Assembly (NCBI RefSeq): GCF_000758305.1
Contig: NZ_CP009458.1
Span: 2,728,001 to 2,792,000 of the forward strand
Source: Cedecea neteri
Lineage (GTDB): Bacteria; Pseudomonadota; Gammaproteobacteria; Enterobacterales; Enterobacteriaceae
Reading direction: 5' to 3'
DNA length: 64,000 nucleotides
The notes beneath the pieces are model-generated. The model ran no database searches. It worked only from the letters and a program-made list of their open reading frames with translations, and was not told the origin of the DNA. Made by a program: the position numbers and the translations under genes. Positions 43,871 to 53,149 of this stretch are shown here, piece after piece. Each line of letters starts with the position of its first letter. The stretch's first letter is position 1.

Positions 43871-45054
43871 ACAACAAAAAGAGCAAATCGCTCCTGGTGT
43901 GGATATCGATTCGTATCATCGTGGTGGCCGTCAGCGTCCTGTTTTTCATCGTGCTGGCGATGTGGAGCATCTATGCGGTGCAGTATTACTGGGTTGTGCA
44001 CCACATGTCGCCTGCCGCTTACCAGGAGTTTCTGACGCTGCGGGCGAACCCTGATTTAGACATTGTTCGTTTCCATCAAATTGTGGACGCTCGCTGGGGA
44101 ATTGAATACAGCACGCCTTCCATCAGCTCTCTCAACTGGGGCTGGCTGTTCATCTTTATTTCGATGGCGACCCCGTTTGTGATTGTCAGCTGTTTACGAG
44201 CCACGCGCCCGCTTGCCGCGCAGTTTCGCAGCCTGACGGACGTCGCGGAGATAGTGGCCCAGGGGGATTTCAATCAACAGGCGAAACGTGTAGATGAATG
44301 CCCGGCGGAGGTGACTCGCTTTGCCAGCAATTTCAATAAAATGATCAGCCAGCTGGCGCTGTACGAGCGGGAACTGAAGGCCGCGCACGTAGCGGCTGCA
44401 CATGAACTACGTTCACCGCTCACCGCCGCGATGGGACGACTGCAGGGCATGATCGATCATGTGTTTCCGGCGGATGAAAAACAGCTGAATATGGTGATGA
44501 CCCAGCTAAAAAACCTCAGTCACCTGACCGATGATTTGCATTTCCTTTCCCTGGCGAGCGCGGGGCAGCTCTCGCTCCAGCACGGCGTATTCTCGCTTTC
44601 TGAAGTCCTGAACGAGCGGCTAGCATGGCTAAAACCCCAGCTGGAAGCGGCCGGGATGTCGGTCGCCGTTGAGGCGGAGGATGAATTCTATTACTCAGGG
44701 GATGAAGCTCGCCTGGGGCAGGTCTTCACCATTATCATTGAGAACATGCTTCGCTATTGCAGCAGGGGCGATCGCATGTCTATTTGTTTTAGCCATCTTG
44801 ACCAGCGCATTGAAATCCAGTTTCTTGATACCGGGCCGGGCGTCGCCGGGGATTATCTGCCTCATATTTTTGAGCGTTTCACCCGTGGAGAACGTTCGCG
44901 GGCAAGAGATTCAGGCGGTAGCGGGCTTGGGCTTTCTATTGCCAGAGAAATCTGCCACGCGCACCACGGGGATATCCGCGCCAGTTTGCCTGCTGAGGGC
45001 GGGTTGCTGATGACGATAAATTTGCCCGTGCCGCTCAGCGAAGATGAAACCTGA
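43867..45054 (+). CDS. Sensor histidine kinase (AdeS/BaeS-like)
   Basis: 395 residues. Two membrane segments (about 12-40 and 92-115) flank a short ~50-residue periplasmic loop. Then come HAMP (about 118-170), the H-box HAAHELRSPLTAAMGRLQ, the N-box IIIENMLRYCSRGD, and G-boxes FLDTGPGV and GGSGLGLSIAREICHAHHG. All catalytic motifs are present. The short sensor domain suggests membrane or envelope sensing. Cognate of the overlapping response regulator. Confidence 0.92.
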   Translation: MNNKKSKSLLVWISIRIIVVAVSVLFFIVLAMWSIYAVQYYWVVHHMSPAAYQEFLTLRANPDLDIVRFHQIVDARWGIEYSTPSISSLNWGWLFIFISMATPFVIVSCLRATRPLAAQFRSLTDVAEIVAQGDFNQQAKRVDECPAEVTRFASNFNKMISQLALYERELKAAHVAAAHELRSPLTAAMGRLQGMIDHVFPADEKQLNMVMTQLKNLSHLTDDLHFLSLASAGQLSLQHGVFSLSEVLNERLAWLKPQLEAAGMSVAVEAEDEFYYSGDEARLGQVFTIIIENMLRYCSRGDRMSICFSHLDQRIEIQFLDTGPGVAGDYLPHIFERFTRGERSRARDSGGSGLGLSIAREICHAHHGDIRASLPAEGGLLMTINLPVPLSEDET

Positions 45055-45268
45055 CTTACTCGTACCACGCCGGTGCCAGGGTAAACTGCAGCTATGCGTC
45101 GGGATGCTGTGCTGCGTCCCATCGACCCCAAAATATAAACTGTCCGATTTTTTAAATTTAGAGGATGAGCATTTTTCACTAATACCACGATAATTGATAG
45201 GTTATATGAAAAGCGTTTTTAGAATGCTTGTGCTATAACACCTGAAATTATTAACTACTGAGTTATGG

Positions 45269-45625
45269 ATGAACAGAAAAGTATATTTACTGGCAGCTAC
45301 TCTTTTGATTGGATGCCAGGGGAATGACCAACAATCACAAAAACAGAAACAAGAATTTCGTGTGGTAAACAGCTGGGCAAATGACTTTATAAACGCTGTA
45401 ATGGGGGACTTTTCTGACATTAACGAGTATGCGGGACGTTCATGCACAATACGTGTTCATCAGCCTAAAGGATCTCACAAAATCACTGGAATGCGTGTAG
45501 TCGAAGGTGACACTAGATTGTGTATTGCGGCAACCAAAGCGATACAGGCAGCCAGTGACAAAGGCGTATTACCTCTTACGCCGGGTCCTGTGGGCGAGGA
45601 GTTCCCATTGGATATCAACCCATAG
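45269..45625 (+). CDS. Lipoprotein with a stand-alone TolA domain III
   Basis: 118 residues. Lipoprotein signal MNRKVYLLAATLLIGC with acylated Cys16, a short Q/K-rich linker, then a domain that follows TolA domain III: YAGRSCTIRVHQ matches TolA YAGKTCTLRIKL, both cysteines are kept at the same spacing (25 residues between), LCIAATKAIQAA matches LCQAALAAAKLA, and FPLDINP matches the TolA end APLDFKP. It lacks the TolA membrane anchor and long helix. TolA domain III is the docking site for colicins and filamentous phage. The function of free lipoprotein versions is not known. Confidence 0.85.
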   Translation: MNRKVYLLAATLLIGCQGNDQQSQKQKQEFRVVNSWANDFINAVMGDFSDINEYAGRSCTIRVHQPKGSHKITGMRVVEGDTRLCIAATKAIQAASDKGVLPLTPGPVGEEFPLDINP

Positions 45626-45747
45626 AAGTTATTTATTCAGGCATGGTAAAGGGACGACGTATTATGGATAAAATATTATTGTTTTTTATTGTATGACAAT
45701 ATGGAGTCATGACACTGTGCAATATTTACAAGCGCTGATTAAACGCT

Positions 45748-45775
45748 AAAAACGCCAGCAGAATCACTGGCGTTT
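45748..45775. terminator. Bidirectional terminator
   Basis: AAAACGCCAG/CTGGCGTTTT hairpin with an 8-base loop, between the TolA-like lipoprotein gene and the opposing molybdoenzyme gene. Confidence 0.82.
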
Positions 45776-45791
45776 TACCTATGCCAGGCTC

Positions 45792-48098
45792 TCAGGCCAC
45801 AAACGCGGGGGGATCAAACGCGGTAATCGGCGGGAGAGCTTCTTGCCAAAGCTCGATTTCTACCCGGCAGCTTTGGGCGCTGCAACCCTGACCCAGGCGC
45901 GAAGAGCCGCGATCCTCCGTCAACACATTCGGATTGCCGTGTTTATCTAAAGAGCCCGGCGTGGAAGGATCCATCGGGTCATACCAGGCCCCGGTTGAGA
46001 TCTGAACCACCCCCGGCAGGATCTGATCGCTGATATGAACACCGGCCAGAATGGCCCCCCGGCCATTAAAGACTTTGACCACTTCCCCTTCCTGGATCCC
46101 GCGTTTGTGCGCATCAGTCGGATGCATCCACAGCGGCTCTCGCCCCTGAATTTTAGTGGCCCGGCTCACGCTGCCGTGGTCGTACTGGCTGTGGAGCCGG
46201 GTGCGTGGCTGGCTGGAAAGCAGGTGCAAAGGCCATTGCCTGGCCTGCAGTTGCTGATAAGCGGCCTCTTCTTCATCCCAGAAGGGAAAGCCCGGACACT
46301 CCCGGTAGCCGAACCCGGCCACGGTTTCTGAATAAAGCTCAATTTTTCCCGACGGCGTGGACAGCGGGAACTGTTGCGGATCTGCTCGGAAATCGGCCAG
46401 AAAAACTTGTGGCTTAGCGGGCGGCGTGAACTCCAGCTTTCCCTTCTCCCAGAAGGCGTCAAAAGTGGGAAGCTCTACGCCGTCTTCCTGCGCTCTCTCC
46501 CGTGAAGATTCATACAGATGCGGCAACCAGTCGGCGGCGGTCCGCCCTTCGCTGAAGGCCTCGTAAAAGCCCAGTTTTTTCGCGAGCGCGCAGAAAATGG
46601 TGTAGTCATCCTGTGCTTCCGCGAGGGCCGGGATCTGCTGGCGCATGGCAATCATAAAGCCATCATGGCTGCCGCTGCCGATATCGTCGCGCTCAAGAGA
46701 TGTTGTCACCGGCAACACAATGTCGGAAAACTTCGCCTGCGCCGTCCAGTACTGCTCGTGGGCAACGATGGTTTCCGGCCGACGCCAGGCTTCAACGAGG
46801 CGGTTAAGATCCTGATGATGATGGAAAGCGTTGCCGCCAGCCCAATAGACGAGGCGAATATCGGGGTAGTGGCAGAGCTTGCCATCAAATTCATATTCAC
46901 CCCCGGGATGTAACAACATGTCCGACAGGCGAGCCACGGGAATAGCCGTTTTTATCTTGTTTTCTCCTGCGGGAAGGCGAGGCCCGGAAAAAGGCACGCG
47001 CGCAGCACCTGCAAGGTTGGTACAGGCATAGCCGAAAGCCAAACCTCCACCAGGCGTGCCTATCTGCCCGAGAAGAGAAGTCAGCGCCACAGTTGCCCAG
47101 TACGCCTGTTCCCCCTGGCGAGCACGCTGAATGGACCAGGAAATATTGATCATCGTGCGCTTGCCCGCCATGGTACGCGCGAGCGTTAAGATTTGTTCGG
47201 CATCAATGCCGGTGATATCTGCCGCCCAGTCAGCGGTTTTAGGCACGCCGTCGTGCTCGCCGAAAAGATAACGGCGCAGCTGCTCGAAGCCGACGGTATG
47301 GCTGCTGATAAAGGCCATATCGTGCAGAGACTCCGCAATCAGCGTATGGCAAAGCGCCAGCAGCAGTGCGGTATCGGTGCCGGGGCGAATCGCCAGCCAA
47401 CGGGCGTTTTCTACGGCGCTGAGATCGTTTTGTACCGGGCTGATGTTCACGAACTGCACGCCATTTTGCGCCAGACGTTCAAGCCAGTGCTTCAGCATGT
47501 GGTCGTTTGCGCCGCCGCCGTTGACCTGAGCATTTCTGAGCGGCAATCCGCCGATGGCCACAAACATCTCACAATGTTCTGCCAGCACGGAGAAATGGGT
47601 GTGTTGTTTATGCAGGGGGCTCAGCGGGCCAAGAATATGTGGCAGAATTCTTTCTCCAGCCGCGCTGCTGTAGGTATTGGTACTGGCGGTGTAGCCGCCA
47701 AAACCTTTAAGAAAACGATGCAGCTGGCTTTGGGCATGGTGAAAGCGCCCGGCGCTGGCCCAGCCGTAAGAGCCGCCAAAAATCGCTTCGTTGCCACATC
47801 GCTCCTGCACCGAGCGGAGATCCCGCGCTAGCAGATCCAACGCCTGTTCCCAGCTCACCTCAACAAACGGCTCCTTGCCCCGGCCTTCACGAGATGCCGG
47901 GCCGTTTTGCAGGTAGCCGAGACGAACCGCCGGGCGACGAATTCGGGTATTCCCGGTGACGGCGTCCGCCAGAGACTGGCCGATGCGGGAAGGATTTTTG
48001 TCCCACGAGACGGGAGAAACGGCGGCGATACGCTCGCCCTCGGTGGTGACCTGGTAGGTTCCCCAGTGCATTACCGCCAGCTGATGTTCCGCTTTCAT
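45792..48098 (-). CDS. Molybdopterin S/N-oxide reductase, BisC/TorZ type
   Basis: Large subunit of the DMSO-reductase family binding bis-MGD, 768 residues from the ATG at 48098. No TAT signal is visible, so it is probably cytoplasmic like BisC (biotin or methionine sulfoxide reductase). Family blocks are clear: FGGSYGWASAGRFHHAQSQL, the Mo-ligand Ser region NTYSSAAGERIL, IGTPGGGLAFGY, VYWAGGNAFHHHQDLNR and SSRLGQGCSAQSC. The first ~30 residues resemble BisC (HWGTYQV against HWGPMLV). An in-frame ATG at 48170 would add 24 residues. Confidence 0.88.
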   Translation of the reverse strand: MKAEHQLAVMHWGTYQVTTEGERIAAVSPVSWDKNPSRIGQSLADAVTGNTRIRRPAVRLGYLQNGPASREGRGKEPFVEVSWEQALDLLARDLRSVQERCGNEAIFGGSYGWASAGRFHHAQSQLHRFLKGFGGYTASTNTYSSAAGERILPHILGPLSPLHKQHTHFSVLAEHCEMFVAIGGLPLRNAQVNGGGANDHMLKHWLERLAQNGVQFVNISPVQNDLSAVENARWLAIRPGTDTALLLALCHTLIAESLHDMAFISSHTVGFEQLRRYLFGEHDGVPKTADWAADITGIDAEQILTLARTMAGKRTMINISWSIQRARQGEQAYWATVALTSLLGQIGTPGGGLAFGYACTNLAGAARVPFSGPRLPAGENKIKTAIPVARLSDMLLHPGGEYEFDGKLCHYPDIRLVYWAGGNAFHHHQDLNRLVEAWRRPETIVAHEQYWTAQAKFSDIVLPVTTSLERDDIGSGSHDGFMIAMRQQIPALAEAQDDYTIFCALAKKLGFYEAFSEGRTAADWLPHLYESSRERAQEDGVELPTFDAFWEKGKLEFTPPAKPQVFLADFRADPQQFPLSTPSGKIELYSETVAGFGYRECPGFPFWDEEEAAYQQLQARQWPLHLLSSQPRTRLHSQYDHGSVSRATKIQGREPLWMHPTDAHKRGIQEGEVVKVFNGRGAILAGVHISDQILPGVVQISTGAWYDPMDPSTPGSLDKHGNPNVLTEDRGSSRLGQGCSAQSCRVEIELWQEALPPITAFDPPAFVA

Positions 48099-48630
48099 GC
48101 TTATACCATGCGTTTTCAATAGGGCTGATGCGGCATCATACGGGGAGGTGGGAACAAAGAGGAAATTCATCCGGCGATGAAAAATAAGGCAAATTGGTCG
48201 AACTTTAGCGAATACTGTTTCATTTATATTAGTCGACAGAATTTATAATTAAATGACGAGAATATATCATCGTTTAATTTTATTTTAAGGGGTTTGGTTT
48301 TTACTCTAAAAATAATTAACCCGCGATTTTAATGTGGTTGAATTATTTTCTTGTTGTCTGTTTTACATGTGTTTTTTTCATGTTTGTTTACCTCATTCTA
48401 AAGTGACTTAATGACATGGCTGTGAAAGTATAAGATATATCTATTTTTTATTTTGGCTTGATAATGCTTGTTGTCATGCTGTCGCTTAATGGTCTTTTTT
48501 TTGCCGGAGGCCAGGGCGATCGCGACATTTATTGCCTCAAATAAGTGTCGCCGAATAAGCCTTTGCTGCCAGGCTGAAACCCGGATCATCAGGCGTAAGT
48601 GTGAATAATAACTACAGGATAACTATAGCA
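48099..48630. promoter_or_regulatory. Divergent intergenic region with an operator-like repeat
   Basis: 532 AT-rich bases between the molybdoenzyme and the sugar operon, without a gene. At 48522-48551 GCGACATTTATT and AATAAGTGTCGC form a 12-bp inverted repeat (one mismatch, 6-base spacer), about 80 bases before the binding-protein start. It is a candidate operator or leader hairpin for the sugar operon. Confidence 0.55.
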
Positions 48631-49611
48631 ATGAAGGGTAAAAAAAGACTTCTGTCTGCCGCCGTAGGCCTGGTGTCGCTGGCATCAGGTGCTGCTTTCG
48701 CCGCAGACACGCTCTCATTACAGGGGAAAACAATCGGGGTCGCCGTCGTAGGAACTCAGCACTTCTGGGATCGCGAAGCCTATAAGGGCGCGACCGAAGA
48801 AGTGGAAAAACTGGGCGGCAAGGTTATCGGCGTTGATGGTGGCAGGGACAACCAGGTTCATGCCAATAACCACGATATCCTGCTGTCCCGTAAGGTGGAT
48901 GCCGTAATCAGTATTTTGGGCGACAGTGCCGTTGAACCTAAATTTAAAGCATTGCGCGATGCCGGTATTCCGGTTTTTACCGTTGACCATGTTTCTCAGT
49001 ATTCCGTGAATAACACGACATCTGACAACTACACTTTGGGCTCAACCATTGGTCGTTATATGGCTGATGCGCTTGGCGGCAAAGGTAATGTCGCGGTATT
49101 TAATGCCTTCTCTAATTCATTACGTATTTGCGGCATACGTTATGACCAATGGAAATATGTCCTGAAGGACTACCCGGACATTAAAATTATTCAACCGGAG
49201 CTGGCAGAACAATTCGCTAACTCGCCGGAGGATGCCCGTAAGAAAACCCTCGAATTACTTAGTCAGTATCCGAAAGGCAAGCTGGACGCTATCCATGTTG
49301 CCTGCTGGGACCAGCCGGCTATCGGTATCGTACAGGCTCTGGAAGAGACCGGGCGTGATAAAGATGTGAAGGTCACCGCCATCGACGCAGGCCCGGAAAC
49401 GCTGGAAATCATGGCGGAAAAAGACAGCCCGCTGGTGGCCAACGTTGCCCAGCAGCCTCATCTGATTGGCCAGACGTCTGCCGAAAACGTGGCGCGTTAC
49501 TTCGCAGGGCAGAAGCTGCCAATTCAGACCTTTATCCCGGTTATCCCGGTGAAAGGCCCGGATGAAGCCAAAGCCGTGTACAAAAAACTGGGTTACGGTG
49601 AGCTGAAGTAG
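48631..49611 (+). CDS. Sugar ABC transporter substrate-binding protein (RbsB-like)
   Basis: Periplasmic binding protein of the pentose/AI-2 type (Peripla_BP_4), 326 residues. Signal peptide cleaves at GAAFA-ADTLSL; the mature part TIGVAVVGTQHFWDREAYKG is typical of the family. I use the ATG at 48631 (preceded by AGGATAA); a GTG at 48601 is in frame. It starts a five-gene rightward operon, and the next gene begins in the stop codon (TAGTG). Confidence 0.9.
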   Translation: MKGKKRLLSAAVGLVSLASGAAFAADTLSLQGKTIGVAVVGTQHFWDREAYKGATEEVEKLGGKVIGVDGGRDNQVHANNHDILLSRKVDAVISILGDSAVEPKFKALRDAGIPVFTVDHVSQYSVNNTTSDNYTLGSTIGRYMADALGGKGNVAVFNAFSNSLRICGIRYDQWKYVLKDYPDIKIIQPELAEQFANSPEDARKKTLELLSQYPKGKLDAIHVACWDQPAIGIVQALEETGRDKDVKVTAIDAGPETLEIMAEKDSPLVANVAQQPHLIGQTSAENVARYFAGQKLPIQTFIPVIPVKGPDEAKAVYKKLGYGELK

Positions 49612-51149
49612 TGAACGCGACAAAAACGCAGCGCGGTCTGGTGATGGACCGCATCAGTAAACGATTTGCCAATGTGACCGCGTTAAACGCGGTCACGCTG
49701 ACGATAGGCCCCGGCGAAATTCACGGGCTTATCGGTGAAAACGGCGCGGGCAAATCCACCTTAATTAAAATTCTTGCTGGGGTTTACCAGGCTGATGGCG
49801 GCGAGGCCACGCTTGACGGCGTCCCGCTTCCGCTTGGTAAGCCTGCGGCGATTGAGGCCCAGGGAATACGCGTTATCCATCAGGAGCTCAATCTAATCCC
49901 ACATTTTACCGTTGCCGAGTCGGTGTTTCTGGGGCAGGAATATCGCCGGGTGGGTGGGCTGTTGGACAGCCGCCGTATGCGAGAGGCGGCGAGAGACTTT
50001 TTCCTCCGCACCTGGCAACTGGATCTCGACCCAGACCGTCTGATCAGGCAACTGAGCCTGGCCGAGCGAAAGCTGGTGCAAATCGCCAGGGCGCTGATTG
50101 ACGGCGCGGCAAAGCTGGTGGTCTTCGACGAACCTACGGCGCCGCTTGAAGCTCACGAAGCGAGTCTGGTGTCTGACGCAATCCTGCGGCTCAAGGAGCA
50201 GGGCATCGCGATTCTGTACATCTCCCACTATCTCAACGAAATCGCTGCGCTGTGTGATGCAGGCACCGTGCTGCGCAACGGGGAAGTCGTGGGCTACCCG
50301 GATCGCGACCTGCTGCAAAATACTGATGCCATCATTCATATGATGGTCGGCAGAGAAATTGACCGACTTTATACCCCTCGTCAGCACGAGGCTGACGCCA
50401 CGGCTGGAGAAACACCGCTGCTTGAAGTGCGTTCGCTGTCTGACGGGCAGCAGTTGCACGACATTAGCTTTGAAATCCGCAAAGGTGAAATTGTCGGCGT
50501 GGCGGGGCTTCTGGGCGCCGGGAGGGACGTGCTGGTGGATACGCTTTACGGACTGAACACGGCGAAAAAGGGCGAGATCGTCATAGAAGGGCGCTCCCGC
50601 CGTATTCGCTCCCCGCGGCAGGCTATCCGGGCCGGTATGGCGCTTGTACCTCGTGACCGCCGTCATCAGGGGCTTATCCTGCCGTTTTCAGCCACCGATA
50701 ACATCAACCTTGCGTCGCTGCCGGACACGGCAACGTTGGGCTGGGAGCACAGGTCCCGGGCGCTGCAAAAAGCCCAGGACTGGATTGCGCGGCTGAGTAT
50801 TCGTCCTGCGCTCCCGGCGCTGCCCGTGCGCTTTATGAGCGGAGGGAATCAGCAAAAGGTGATTCTTGCCCGCTGGCTTGGAACTGATGCCCGCCTGTTT
50901 ATTCTTGATGAGCCCACGCTCGGCGTCGATATTGGCGCACGCAGTGATATCTATCAGCGCACCCGACAACTTGCCGAACAGGGGCGTTCGGTGCTGGTTT
51001 CTTCCAGCGACGCAACCGAACTGCTGGGCCTGTGCGACCGTATTCTGGTGATGTGGCGCGGGAAACTGGTGGCGAACTTGCCCACTCAGGGACTGACGCT
51101 TGACGCGCTACTGGCAACGATTAACGGTGGGCAGGAGCATGCAGCATGA
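49611..51149 (+). CDS. Sugar ABC transporter ATPase (RbsA-like, two ABC domains)
   Basis: 512 residues. The N-terminal ABC domain is complete (GENGAGKST, LSLAERKLVQIARAL, LVVFDEPTAPLE). The C-terminal domain has the usual degenerate Walker A (GLLGAGRD) but a good signature (MSGGNQQKVILAR) and Walker B (LFILDEPTLGVD), as in RbsA, XylG and LsrA. GTG start overlapping the upstream stop by one base; the end overlaps the first permease by 4 bases (ATGA). Confidence 0.92.
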   Translation: MNATKTQRGLVMDRISKRFANVTALNAVTLTIGPGEIHGLIGENGAGKSTLIKILAGVYQADGGEATLDGVPLPLGKPAAIEAQGIRVIHQELNLIPHFTVAESVFLGQEYRRVGGLLDSRRMREAARDFFLRTWQLDLDPDRLIRQLSLAERKLVQIARALIDGAAKLVVFDEPTAPLEAHEASLVSDAILRLKEQGIAILYISHYLNEIAALCDAGTVLRNGEVVGYPDRDLLQNTDAIIHMMVGREIDRLYTPRQHEADATAGETPLLEVRSLSDGQQLHDISFEIRKGEIVGVAGLLGAGRDVLVDTLYGLNTAKKGEIVIEGRSRRIRSPRQAIRAGMALVPRDRRHQGLILPFSATDNINLASLPDTATLGWEHRSRALQKAQDWIARLSIRPALPALPVRFMSGGNQQKVILARWLGTDARLFILDEPTLGVDIGARSDIYQRTRQLAEQGRSVLVSSSDATELLGLCDRILVMWRGKLVANLPTQGLTLDALLATINGGQEHAA

Positions 51150-52135
51150 TGACTGAAATTCGTCGTTTTGGGGCAGGTCGCTCCGTTGCGTTGTTTGAAA
51201 AATTCCCGCTGCTGCTGTTTATTGGCCTGCTGGTCTGGTTAAGCATTCAATCGCCGTGGTTCCTTAGCTGGCAGAACATTAGCCTGATGCTGGTGCAAAG
51301 CGTGCCTCTGGCGATCCTGAGTTTTGGCCTTGTTTGCGTGATTGCTGCCGGAGGAGATGACGTCGTTTCCGGCGGAATCGATCTTTCCCTCCCGGCCATC
51401 GCCGTGTTCGGCGTGGCGCTGTTAAGCCTGGGCATGAGCGAGTGGCTGACGCCGTGGCCGCTGCTACTGCTGCTGGTGGCAGCGCTGAGTCTGCTGTGCG
51501 GAGGCATCAATGCGCTGTTAGTACTGATCGCCGGGCTGCCCCCACTGCTGGCGACGCTCTCCACTTCGGTGGCCTTTACCGGCCTGACCGATCTGCTGAC
51601 CGGGCAGCGCCGGATTAGCGTCAGTGACCCGCTGATGGTGGCGTTTCGCGACGGCAGCGTGCTGGGCATTCCTTATGCGCTGATTTATCTGCTGTTGGTT
51701 TTCGTGGGCTTCCAGCTTTTGCTGCATCACACCCGTTTTGGCCAGCATTTGCAGGCGACGGGGGGCAGCAAAGACATGGCGCAGATGTCCGGGCTTAACG
51801 TGCGCCGTCTTATCCTCGCGTCCTGGCTTATTGCCGCCGTTGCGGCCGGGCTGGCGGTCTTCCCGCTGCTGGCGCAGGGGTCGGGCAGTTCCAGCGGAAC
51901 CGCTACGCCTTTACTGATGGAGACGGTGCTGGCGACCTTCCTTGGCGCAGCATTTTCACGCCGCCGGGTAGTCACCGTTTGGGGGGCATTACTGGGCGCT
52001 ATCCTGGTCAATGCTTTGTCTAACGGCCTGGGGCTGCTGGGGGTGAATATTTTCTGGGTGGGGGCGATTAAAGGCGTGCTGATTCTCGTGGTGCTTGCGG
52101 CTTCAGCCTTGCAGCAGAAAGGAGCCAATAAATAA
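51146..52135 (+). CDS. Sugar ABC transporter permease 1 (RbsC-like)
   Basis: 329-residue inner-membrane permease of the RbsC/XylH/LsrC family with about nine to ten hydrophobic segments and the family motifs GGIDLSLPAIAVFG and GLPPLLATLSTSVAF. It is followed without a gap by a second, different permease, so the channel is probably a heterodimer as in LsrCD. The GDDVVSGGID insertion before the conserved block is somewhat unusual. Confidence 0.9.
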   Translation: MMTEIRRFGAGRSVALFEKFPLLLFIGLLVWLSIQSPWFLSWQNISLMLVQSVPLAILSFGLVCVIAAGGDDVVSGGIDLSLPAIAVFGVALLSLGMSEWLTPWPLLLLLVAALSLLCGGINALLVLIAGLPPLLATLSTSVAFTGLTDLLTGQRRISVSDPLMVAFRDGSVLGIPYALIYLLLVFVGFQLLLHHTRFGQHLQATGGSKDMAQMSGLNVRRLILASWLIAAVAAGLAVFPLLAQGSGSSSGTATPLLMETVLATFLGAAFSRRRVVTVWGALLGAILVNALSNGLGLLGVNIFWVGAIKGVLILVVLAASALQQKGANK

Positions 52136-53142
52136 TGAAAGTTTTTTCTGCTCTGGCGGCAACGCTTCCGACCGGTGAGTCCGGGAGAAAACCGCTGGCC
52201 TGGCTGTCGCGCGCGGGTTTTGCGCTGGTCACGCTGTTTTTCATCGTCCTGTTTAGCTGGTCAAACCCCGTTTTCCTGACGCTGGATAACTGGAGCAATT
52301 TGCTTCAGGGCAGCGCCATTCTGCTGATTGTGGCGCTGGCGATGACGCTGATTGTCAGCGCCGGGGCGATTGATCTCTCCGTTGGGGTGGCTATCGACTT
52401 TGGCGCTATGATGGCTTTAATTGCGCTCAAAACCTGGCAGCTTCCCTGGCAGGTGGCAGTGCTGTGCGCTCTGTTGGGCGGCGTGGTGATAGGCCTGGTC
52501 AACGCTTTTCTTATCCTCGCCTGCCGCATTAAGCCGTTTCTGGCGACGCTTGGCACCTGGTTTATTGCCAGCAGCACCGAGCGTATTTACACCGACGGCG
52601 GCGGGGCGATTTCCTGGCGGCGCATGGCCCCGGAATATCACGATTTAGCCGTGGGAAATGTTGGGGGGATCCCCACGCCGGTGCTTATCGTGCTGGTGGT
52701 CTGGCTGGCGGCCTGGCTGCTGACCGAACGGACGCTGTTTGGTAAGCGGGTGCGTGCGATTGGGCAAAACAGTGAAGCCGCGCGTATAGCCGGGATAGCC
52801 GATAAGCGAACCCTGTTCTGGGTGCTGATTGCCGCTTCGGCAATGTGTGCTGTGGGCGGTATTATTCTGTCCGCCAACCTGCGGCAGTTCACGCCTCTCG
52901 CCGGGCAGTCTTACTTGATGGATGCTATTGCCGCCGTGTTTATCGGCACCGCTTTTCAGCGGCAAGGGCGCGTGAGCATGGGGGGGACGCTTGGCGGCGT
53001 GCTGTTCCTCGCGATTATTGATAACGGGCTGAACCTGATGGGGCTGAATTACCTGGTGAAAGATGCACTGGTGGGTGTGATCCTGGTGGTGGCGCTGGCC
53101 GTTTCATTCTGGCAGGCGCGACTGCGCCAGCAGCACCGGTGA
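52135..53142 (+). CDS. Sugar ABC transporter permease 2 (RbsC-like)
   Basis: 335-residue permease of the same family, with SAGAIDLSVGVAIDFGAM, KPFLATLGTWFIAS and RAIGQNSEAARIAGI. The start codon overlaps the previous stop (TAATG). It is clearly diverged from permease 1. Confidence 0.9.
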   Translation: MKVFSALAATLPTGESGRKPLAWLSRAGFALVTLFFIVLFSWSNPVFLTLDNWSNLLQGSAILLIVALAMTLIVSAGAIDLSVGVAIDFGAMMALIALKTWQLPWQVAVLCALLGGVVIGLVNAFLILACRIKPFLATLGTWFIASSTERIYTDGGGAISWRRMAPEYHDLAVGNVGGIPTPVLIVLVVWLAAWLLTERTLFGKRVRAIGQNSEAARIAGIADKRTLFWVLIAASAMCAVGGIILSANLRQFTPLAGQSYLMDAIAAVFIGTAFQRQGRVSMGGTLGGVLFLAIIDNGLNLMGLNYLVKDALVGVILVVALAVSFWQARLRQQHR

Positions 53143-53149
53143 GGGCGTT

